From positions 1 to 64,000 of the forward strand of contig CAVUHC010000002.1 of the NCBI GenBank assembly GCA_963741135.1: 64,000 nt of DNA. The letters are read 5' to 3'. Below the pieces are notes generated by a model that saw only the letters and a program-made list of their open reading frames with translations, was not told the origin of the DNA and made no database searches. Positions 55,344 through 64,000 of the stretch are shown here, piece after piece (position 1 is the stretch's first letter; each line of letters begins with the position of its first letter). Source of the stretch: Gp6-AA40 sp963741135 (GTDB lineage Bacteria; Acidobacteriota; Vicinamibacteria; Vicinamibacterales; UBA2999). The translations under genes and the position numbers were made by a program.

Positions 55344-58228
55344 TCAGTTCGCGGGGAGGCGGCGTTTGAGCTCTTCCAGCCAGTTCAGCACGACGACGAA
55401 TCCCGGTTGTTTCGACTGAGCGGCTGGGTTGGCTTTCAGAGCAGGAAGCGTTGCCCGTCTCGTGACACATCATAGACCCGAGCGCCGATTCCCGAGACGT
55501 AGCGCGTGTTCAGAACTGGCTTCGCCGTGCCGGCGATGAAGGTCGATCGTCCTCAAACTCAACCGACGAGAGTACCCGCTCGGAGTTGAGAAAAAACAAC
55601 TCGCGCCCGGTTCGACTCCACTGTGGCATCACTCCACCGCCGTTGGAGACTTGCCACCGCGCGTTGTTCACGTTCGGAAACGGACGGACGTAGACCTCGA
55701 TGGTTCCGGACTCGTTGGACTGGTAGGCGAGCCAGCGCCCGTCCGGCGAGACGTCAGGATTGTTGTTTTGATGGTCGGTGGCGATAAGGGTCTCACCCTG
55801 CGTGGTCTTGCGGTCGAGCGGCAGCATCTTCAGATGAAGCACGCCTGGCCGGATGATTTCAGTGGCAAGAATCTGCTTACCGTCGGACGTCACGGACTTT
55901 GGGTTGTACGACGCCGTGGCCAGACGTTCTGGCACTCCCGAACCGTCCGCCGATCGCCGGAACAGCCCAGCCAAACCATCGTGCGTCGAATGAAAGACGA
56001 CGTGCCGGCCGTCGGCAGTCCACACCGGATTGTCTTCCGAGACCTGGTCGAGGCTCAGCCGCGTTAGGAGTTCGCGCTTGAAGTCCCAGATCCAAATGCT
56101 GTTCGATGCTCCGCCGCGGACATCGAGTGCCAATCGGCTGTCGTCAGGTGAAAGGCGAATGACGCCGTAGTCACGCGCCGGCACAGGGATAGCCGTTTCG
56201 CGCCCATCGCGGGCTACCCAGACAAGCGTTCGCGATCCCGGCGAATCGCCCGATGTCCCGGGTGCCGGCGTGAGATAGGCGATGGTTCCACCCGGCGAAA
56301 CGTCGTACTCGCCGGTCGCCGTGATGTCGCCGTGCATCTCGATCGATTCGATCATGGGAATCGGATCGCCATGCGTCGCGGGTCTTGACGTGTCGAGCCG
56401 AACGGCCATCAAGGCTCGCCTCGCCATAGAGCAGGTAGGGACCGACCGTTTGCGGAGAGCTCCCGCCGCGCACGAGGACGGTGGCGCGACCACTGTCGAG
56501 GTCGAGGAGGGCGATCTGCCCGGCGTCGCTCTGGCGGACAAAGGGTTGAACCGAGAACAAGATCGCGTGGCGCCCAGGCACTGCGGCCGGCGAGCCGTAA
56601 TGGAATCCCGCGCCATCAAGCGGCGGATCGAATTTCACGTCAATCGGTTTTGCCTCGCCCCCGGCCGCAGACACCCGCCATAGTCCTCGCTCACCACTGA
56701 ACACAATGGTGTCGTCTTGCATCCAAACCGCGCCGTCAATTCCTTGCGCGCTCGTAATGGTCAGTGCCGGTCCACCGGATGCGGCGATCTTCCGCAAGCC
56801 TCCGGGCGTCGCATACCCGATCCACTGACTGTCGGGCGAGACAAAGGGCACCCGCGCGCTATCTACACCGACGACGCGGGATGGCGACAGCTGGTCGAGC
56901 GGACGGATGAACAGCTCGCCGTCCCCGCCATAGACGACGAAGGCGCCGTTAGGCGCAAGCGCAATGCTGCGGCCCACCGATGACAGCATGATCGGCTCGT
57001 TATCGGTCGGCAGAATCGCAAACCGGACGGTCCGCACGGGTTCAGTCGATGGCAACAGCCAGCGCCAGGCGAGCAAGCCGAGAATGGCCAGCACGGCCAC
57101 CCCGACCGCTGCGGCCACCGGCCAACGCATCGATTGCGATCCCGCCGGCGCGGCGACGAGTGCCGTGACGTCTTCGTCGAGCTCGGCGAATGCGTCGCCA
57201 ATATCACGCAGCCGCCGGTGCACGTCGCGTTCGAGACAGCGCGCGAGCAAGCGGCGCACCCCTGTAGGAGTGGTTCCTGGCAGCGCGGACCAGTCGGGTG
57301 TGTCGCGCATCACGGCGGTGAGCGTGTCGGTGACATCTTCGCCAGCAAACGCGCGTCGGCCGCTGAGCATTTCGTAGAGCACGCAGCCGAACGCCCAGAT
57401 GTCCGCGCGCTTATCGACGGGCTTCCCTCGCGCCTGCTCCGGCGCCATATACGCCGCGGTGCCCAGCAGCATTCCAACCCCGGTCAGCATGGCGGGACTC
57501 GTGATCGTGGGCGACCGCGACATGTTCAGTGTCGAGGCTGTCGGTTCCACCGCTTTCGCGAGGCCAAAGTCGAGCACCTTGACGGTGCCGTCGTCTCGCA
57601 CCTTGATGTTCGCCGGTTTCAGATCGCGATGAACGATCCCTTGCTCGTGCGCCGACTCCAACGCCTCCGCGATCTGCTTGGCAATCGACAGCGCCTCGTC
57701 AATGGCAATTGGTCCGTGTGCGATGCGATCCGCCAACGTGGGCCCTTCCACCAGCTCCATGACGAGGGCCGTCACGCCATCCGATCGCTCGAGGCCATAG
57801 ATCGCCGCGATGTTCGAGTGGTTTAGTGAGGCAAGCACTTCGGCTTCACGCTGAAATCGCGCCAGCCGATCTCGATCGCCCACGGATGTCGAGGAAGGAT
57901 CTTCATCGCGACGTCGCGACCGAGCTTGATCCTTCGCTCGATAGACCTCGCCCATCGCGCCCGCGGCCAGGAATGCCGTGACCTCGGCATCACCAATTCG
58001 TGTGCCTGGGACGAGCTGTGAGGCCGCACCGGTCATCGTCTGTGGCTCGTGCGCCGCGACTAATGACTCAATCTCCGCGCGCAGTGCCGCGTCATCGCCG
58101 CACTCGGCCGCAATGAAGCCCCGGCGCTTCGCCTCTGGCAGAAGGATCGCACGCTGGAAGACGTCATTGACGCGGGTCCACCGCGGCGAGTTGTTCTCCG
58201 GCGGCACGGAAGATCGACTCGTCGCCAT
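55344..58228 (-). pseudogene. Serine/threonine kinase with PD40 propeller, frameshifted (array member 3)
   Basis: The ATG at 58228 starts a kinase with a conserved N-terminal segment. Two compensating one-base shifts in the N-lobe (about 57920 and 57890) replace the VAMKIL lysine motif by QARSRRRDEDPSS, after which LARFQREAEVLASLNHSNIA, HRDLKPANIKVRDDG and DFGLAKAVEPT are normal. A TM segment (AAAVGVAVLAILGLLAWRWL, about 375) follows and then PD40 blades. The frame shifts near 56410 and again near 55530; the last piece ends VVVLNWLEELKRRLPAN at 55344. Without the lysine the kinase would be inactive. Confidence 0.8.
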
Positions 58229-58229
58229 G

Positions 58230-61110
58230 TCACTTCGGCGGCACCAGCCGCTCCGAATTCGTCCAGCCAGTTCTGCACCACCACGATGTTGGACGGCGCC
58301 ACGCTGTCCTTCTTGTCGTCGACGATCTTGATGATCGAAATCCGCCCGTCGGGCACCAGGTCATACGAAATGGCTCCGCCGTTCGTCGGAAACGGTCCTT
58401 CGACTGCAACCGTCGGCGCCGACACCAACAATGATGCCGCTGGTTCGACCGAAGCGCGCATAACACCGCCACTCTGATTGCGAAAGTAGAGTTCCCGCCC
58501 ATCCGACGACCAGCGCGGCTGTCTTCCACCCTCGAATGAGACCTGCCATTTCCCATCACTCAAGTTTGGAAAAGGACGCACGTCGAATCTCATCCCGGCC
58601 GGAGTCATCCGCTTGAAAGGCGACCCACCGACCGTTCGGCGAAACGTCAGGATTGTTTTCGGACGCCGCAGTCCTCAGGAGCACGTCGGCACGCGGCGGC
58701 CCCATCAAGAACGCGTCTGAGATCCTTGTCTGAAGCAGGCACAAGCACGCTCGTGCCATCAGGTGTTGTCGCCTTGGGGAGCCTCGACAGCGGTCGTCAG
58801 GGGTGACGGAGTGCCGCCGCCATCGGCAAGTGTCCAGTACAGCTCATTGTGCCGCCTCCTTCAAAATCGAAGATGATCCGCCGACCATCGCGGGTCCAGA
58901 CCGGATTGAAGTTGGTGCCGCTGAACGTCAGCCTCGCCAACGTGTGTCGCATGAAGTCCCACACCCAGATGTCGCTTTCGGTCGCGTTGCTCAGTAATCG
59001 AAACCGCGGCTTTCGCGCCGTCAGGTGAGAGTCGGAGGACGACGTAGTTTCGAAAAGGCGCTCCTGTAGGCTGTTCCCGGCCTGCTCGATCGAACCAGAC
59101 AAGCGTTCGCAAGCCCGCCTTCTGGACCACGGAGACGTAGACGAACGTCCCGTTTCGAGAAACCGCAAAGTCGCCCGGGCCAGTCGGATTGGTTTGTGGC
59201 AATACAGAAACCGGGTCGCCCACAACCTCCAGTCTGGCTGCGTCGAAACGCACGGCATTGAGATTCCCCGCATTGTCTGTGTAAAGCAGGTGCTCCGAAT
59301 CAGGGAGTAAAGGATGGCCGGCATCTAGAAGCAGCTTGCGTACACCGGTGTGCACGTCGACTGCTTCGATGCGATCGGGACGGGAATAGCCCTCCGTGAG
59401 CACAACGTCGCGTCCGGGCACCAGGGCAAGGTCCTGATCCCCGATCTCTCTTGCTGCTGCATCGGCCGCCGCGACGACCTTTGGCACTCCGCCCCCAGCA
59501 GGGATGCTCAACACGCCCTGCTGGGAACCAAAATAGATCGTGTCATCGGGTGCCCAGGCGGCGCCCAGAACGGGAGATTGGTGCCTTCCAATGGTGACCA
59601 CGGCACCACCGTCCGTTGGGACCTTCCGGATTTCGTTGCCGACGATGAATCCGACCCACCGGCTATCCGGAGACAAGAACGGCTGTCCCCCCCGCACTGC
59701 CTGGAATCGGGATCGATTCCAGGCGGTCGATGCGGCGTTGCCACAGTTGCCTCGCGTTGGAGGTTCCGGCTGCGTAAACCACATGTGCGCCATCGGGAGA
59801 AATGGCGATCCTTCGCGTTCCATTAAAAAAGTTGTCCACCTGAATTGGAGAATCAGCTGGTGGCGTGATCTCGAAGCGAGCTGCCGGCGACGAAAAATCC
59901 GCGACGGAACGAGGGTAAAGCCATGACCAGGCCGCGATCGCCGCCGCCAGCAGGGTGACGGCTGACAACGACGTCGGAAGAAGCCGGCATTCCAACGCTC
60001 TCGCTCGGACGGTTGCCACCCGCCGCTCGCGGTCGGTCGGCTCAGTTCGACGCGAGCCTCTCCGATGTCGCGGAGACGCCACTTCGGATCCTTCTCCAGC
60101 GTCCGGGTCAGGACGTGGCGAATAGCGGTTGGCGCGCGAGGTGGCAGCGCTTGCAAGTCAGGCTGTCGTTCGAGGACGCGGGCGAGGACTTCCGTCACGG
60201 AATTACCATGAAAAGCTGGCGCACCGGTGAGCATCTCGAACAGCACGCAGCCGAATGCCCAGATGTCCGTCCGCTTGTCGACCGCCTCCCCGCGCGCCTG
60301 TTCGGGACTCATGTAGGCGGGCGTACCGAGCAGCACACCGATGCCCGTCCGCGGCGCGGTGATCGTCGGCGAGATCGACCCTGCTTCAACACCAGCGCTA
60401 ACGGATCCCCGGATCCCCGATCCCGGATCCCTTCTCGATGAGCTTCGCCAGCCCGAAGTCCAGCACCTTGACGACGCCGTCGCGTGTGATCTTGATGTTC
60501 GCGGGCTTCAGATCGCGGTGGATGATCCCCTGCTCGTGAGCGGCCTCGAGCGCCTCCGCGATCTGCTTCGCAATGCGCAACGCGTCGTCGACCGGCAGCT
60601 TGCCTCGCGCGATCCGCTTCTCCAGCCTCTCGCCGTCGACGAGTTCCAGCGCAAGCGCGGACACGCCGCCAGCTTCGCAAAGCCGAAAAATGGTGGCGAT
60701 GTTCGGACGGTTCAGCGAGGCAAGCAGCCGCGCCTCGCGCTCGAAGCGCGCGCGGCGATCGGGGTCGCTCACGAATGCCGCCGGCAGGATCTTAGGGCGA
60801 CGTTGCGACCGAGCTTCGTGTCGCGGGCACGGTAGACCTCGCCCATCGCACCGGCAGCGAGAAATGAAGTGATCTCGTAATAAGGAGTCTGAGTGCCCGG
60901 GACCATCCGTGAAGCCGTGCCGGTCACGGTGTCTTGATGGGCAGCCACCAAGGACTCGACTTCGTCTCTGAGCTTCGGATCGTCGCAGCACTCAGCCGCA
61001 ATGAAACCTGAGCGCTGCTGCTCGTGAACGAGGATTGCGCGCTGGAAAACGTCATTGATGCGAATCCAACGAGTGTTCTCCGACGACGACGATGCACCGT
61101 CCGGCATCAC
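58230..61110 (-). pseudogene. Serine/threonine kinase with PD40 propeller, heavily frameshifted (array member 4)
   Basis: The start (GTG 61110 or ATG 61107) overlaps the upstream stop. The N-lobe reads AFLAAGAMGEVYRARDTKLG-like sequence and RNVAL, then a one-base loss puts the lysine motif KILPAAF in another frame. Further shifts occur near 60408 (extra C in CCCC), 60060, 59690, 58990 and 58800. HRDLKPANIKITRDG, LLGTPAYMSPEQARGE and PD40 blades (LSPDSRWVGFIVGNEIRKVP and others) remain recognisable, and the end VVVQNWLDEF, ERLVPPK, is at 58230. Each segment is clearly kinase derived. Confidence 0.78.
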
Positions 61111-64000
61111 TTCGGCGGCACCAGACGCTCGAGTTCAGCCGGCCAGTTCAGCACGGCGACAATGCTGGCGGCTGAAGTCCCGTTGCCGCTGGCGTCCTTC
61201 AGCATCAGAAAGCGCCGATCGTCTTTGGCGATATCGAAGGCTCTGAAGCCGTTCCCGGGGTAGTAGTGCGTGTTGAACACCTTCACCGGCCGACCAGCGA
61301 TGAGCGATGACGCGGTCTGGATGGGAACGTTCATCAACGTGCCATCGCGGTCGAAATAGAAGAGTTCACGTCCGCTGTGAGCCCAGAGCGGCCGCGATCC
61401 ACCATCCGTGGAAAGTTGCGCCATCGACCGCTTCGACATCGGGAAAAGGACGAACGTCGAATCTCGCTTTGCCCCGACTCGTCGGACTCATAGGCGAACC
61501 AGCGGCCGTCTGGCGAAAAATTCGCATTGTTCTCGGACGCCGACGTCTGCATCACTGGCGTCGGCGGCGCATGCTCCCCGAGCCGAAGGAGCAGAAAATC
61601 CGACCGGCTCTGGGGATCCTGGTGGATCAAGATTAACGGAGGAGCCGTCAGGAGACATGGACTTTGGAATCGGTCCATTTCCGCTCCCACTCTCCTCGAC
61701 GAAAAGTTCCGACGGCATACCCGCGCCGTCGGCGGAAATCGAGAACAGCCCGGGCACGCCAGTACGCAAGGAGCGAAACAACACGCTTCGTCCATCCGTG
61801 GTCCACACAGGGTTGTCGTCGGCCGCCGGATCGAATGTCAGACGTGACAGGGCTTTCCGTCGGAAGTCCCATGTCCAGATATCTGACGCTGACGCGCCGG
61901 CCGCACCCTCGCCTCGAATGTCCAGGACCGCCCGTTCACCGTCCGGCGCCAGCCGGACCAATCCATAGTTACGAGGCGGAGCGTCGATTGCCTCTTCATT
62001 CCCATCGCGGTCGACCCAGACGAGGGAGCGCGGCGCAACGCCGGACGCGGCACCGGCAACGTAAATCAACGTGCCCTGGCGCGAAACATCGAAATCAGCG
62101 GCCCCGTCAGCCGTCACACGCACCGGCGAGACGACAGGAACCGCATCTCCCGCAACCTCGATCCGTGCGGAATCGAAGCGAGCGGCCCGCAGAACGCCGG
62201 CTGCCACGTAGACGAGAAAACCGGGCTCGACATATCTCGCATTACTCCCCCCACGCACAAGCACCTTGCGTTCCTGCGTTTGGAGGTTGAGGGCGACGAC
62301 TTCGGAGCTGTCGCCGGGGCCGCGGAGCCAGCGCGTATAGAGCACCCAGGGGCTATTCGGCACTCGCGAGGGAAAAACGTGGTCCACCTCACCGGCTGCG
62401 GCCGAAGGCGTCGTCAATTGCTTTGGCTCGCCACCAGATGCGGGCACCTGAAACAGACCGGTTCCCCGTGTCATCGTCGCGAAGACGATTGCGCCGTCTT
62501 CGCCCCACGTTGCGCCTGCGGGGTAACCGCTGTATTGACAGATTCGAACCGACGGCCCGCCATTGACTGGGACTCTCTGTAACTGCCCGTCCGAGAAGAA
62601 GCCGAGCCATTTGCCGTCGGGCGAGAAGAACGGGAAGCCGCCTCCAAGGTTGACTGCAAGCGGATCGAGACGATCGACGCTCCGAACCATCAGCGTCGAT
62701 CTGCTTCCGAGAACGACATACGCGATTCGAGAGGCGTCGGGCGAAACGGCGATCAGACGCTGGCCACTGTCAAGCGCGAGCGGCGGTTGCGAAACGTCCA
62801 ACGTGAATCTGAAGGGCAGTGACGGCGCGGCCAGCGGGGCGCCAGCCTCGCGTCGGACCAGAAGCATCCCGATCGACAAAACGGCTACAACGGCGGCCGC
62901 CGCTGCGACGAGCCACGCTCTCGACGGAGACCCGTACGGTTGTGGTCTCTGGCGCACCGTCCTTTCCCCTGAGCTGCACACGCGCCTCACCGATGTCACG
63001 CAGGCGCGTTCGCGGATCCTTGTCGAAGCAGCGGACCAGCAGGTCGCGGGCTTGGCGCGGCGTGGCCGGTGGCAGCCGGGTCCAGGCCGGCGACGTCTTG
63101 AGAATTTCGACGAGCACAGCCGTGACAGTGGTTCCTTCGAATGCAGGCTTCCCCGTCAGCATTTCGAAAAGGACGCACCCGAAGGCCCAGATGTCGGCGC
63201 GCTTGTCGACTGAAACTTAGTTCCCCGCGTGCTTGCTCGGGCTATATACGCAGGCGTGCCCAGCAGCACGCCGATGCCCGTCCGCGGCGCGGTGATCGTC
63301 GGCGAGATCGACCCTGCTTCAACACCAGCGCTAACGGATCCCGGATCCCCGATTCCGGATCCCTTCTCGATGAGCTTCGCCAGCCCGAAGTCCAGAACCT
63401 TGACGACGCCGTCGCGCGTGAACTTAATATTCGCGGGCTTCAGATCGCGATGGATGATCCCCTGCTCGTGCGCCGCTTCTAGCGCCTCAGCAATCTGCCG
63501 AGCGATGCGAAGTGCCTCGTCAATCGGAAGCCTGCCGCGCTTGATCCGCTCCGCCAACGTCTCGCCCTCGACAAACTCCAGCGCGAGCGCGGACGCGCCA
63601 CCGGACCCGACGAAGCCGTAGATTGTGGCGATGTTTGGATGGTTGAGCGAAGCGAGGAGCCGTGCCTCGCGGTCAAATCGCGCGCGACGGTCGGGATGGT
63701 CACGAAGGCGGCGGGCAGGATCTTGAGCGCGACCTGGCGACCGAGTTGCCGTATGGCTGTGCTCGCGATAGACCTCGCCCATTGCACCGGCGGCGGAGCC
63801 GGTGATCTCGTAATCGCCGAGGCGCGACCCGGCAGCCACGCGGACGTCACTGCTCCCGATACGACGAGGTGCCGCCGCGAGCAACGATTCGACCTCCGCA
63901 CGCAATGCAACATCATCGCCGCACACCGCGTCCATTGAGAGAAGACAGACGCTCAACAGACGGCCGCGCGACCGCGTCGGCAAAGACACGATTGACGCGT
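61107..64000 (-). pseudogene. Serine/threonine kinase with PD40 propeller, frameshifted (array member 5, start beyond window)
   Basis: The frame is open at the window edge with RVNRVFADAVARPSVERLS-like sequence, so the start lies beyond 64000. Shifts near 63920 and 63760 precede LASLNHPNIATIYGFVGSGG, HRDLKPANIKFTRDG and DFGLAKLIEKGSG. The activation region is broken near 63210 and PD40 blades follow in other frames (TM AAAAAVVAVLSIGMLLV, FSPDGKWLGFFSDGQLQRVP, RLAPDGERAVLDIRGEG) with more shifts near 61650 and 61450. The end IVAVLNWPAELERLVPPK is at 61107, overlapping the next gene. Confidence 0.76.
63264..63480. repeat. Near-identical block shared with array member 4 (60332-60545)
   Basis: About 210 bases around the activation loop are almost the same in members 4 and 5, including a non-conserved linker and a cluster of GGATCC-containing short repeats. 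Elsewhere the two genes are clearly more divergent. In member 4 one extra C in the cluster (60407-60410) breaks the frame. This suggests recent gene conversion or a duplicated segment. Confidence 0.65.

Noticed and set aside
47459..64000. Repeated kinase blocks as a CRISPR or satellite-like repeat array
   Set aside because: The similarity is that of whole coding paralogues about 3 kb long; there are no short regular repeats with spacers.

Overview
The window looks like a chromosomal segment from an Acidobacteriota bacterium, probably of the Vicinamibacteria type. The reasons are high GC, PEP-CTERM sorting signals, BrnT/BrnA and HigB/HigA modules, and a run of serine/threonine kinases fused to WD40-like (PD40/TolB) propellers, a gene type abundant in that phylum. 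The assignment is inference; no rRNA gene and no intact tRNA gene is present to confirm it. No CRISPR array was seen.

Layout. 1-9.9 kb: the end of a heme peroxidase-like gene, a threonine synthase-like gene remnant, a 1986-residue PKD-repeat protein with an embedded AmpD-type amidase, a small gene that repeats one of its domains, a PEP-CTERM protein, a diheme cytochrome c and a cupin. 9.9-11.4 kb: a broken copy of a higBA toxin-antitoxin locus interrupted by an exported-protein gene, plus a kinase fragment. 12.2-31.4 kb: one long leftward exopolysaccharide operon. It encodes a lipoprotein, an outer-membrane barrel, a Wza-like exporter, a Wzc-like tyrosine autokinase, a Wzx flippase, four GT4 glycosyltransferases, a Wzy-like polymerase, an initiating sugar transferase, an acetyltransferase, an aminotransferase, a 4,6-dehydratase and an O-antigen ligase/polymerase. 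The dehydratase, aminotransferase, acetyltransferase and phosphosugar transferase together match the logic of UDP-diacetylbacillosamine synthesis and loading onto undecaprenyl phosphate. A beta-helix polysaccharide hydrolase lies just upstream.

33.2-37.3 kb: the most interesting system, a two-gene rightward operon. It encodes a SIR2-like/TIR fusion protein and a membrane-anchored nSTAND-type NTPase ending in a formylglycine-generating-enzyme-like (FGE) domain. The architecture resembles NAD-depleting antiphage systems, with the NTPase/FGE protein as sensor and the TIR as effector. 37.4-43.1 kb: exported and membrane housekeeping proteins, several carrying single-base frameshifts.

43.1-47.5 kb: debris of an integrative element, with an integrase C-terminus, an abortive-infection-like remnant, two copies of a tRNA-Arg 3'-half sequence, and three toxin-antitoxin modules (HigBA, BrnTA, DUF433/DUF5615). 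47.5-64 kb: a leftward head-to-tail array of five kinase-PD40 genes and a truncated sixth. One is split by an insertion sequence with clear inverted repeats, and all carry several frameshifts. Frameshifts elsewhere fall in short G/C runs, so some may be assembly errors, but their density in this array is far higher.
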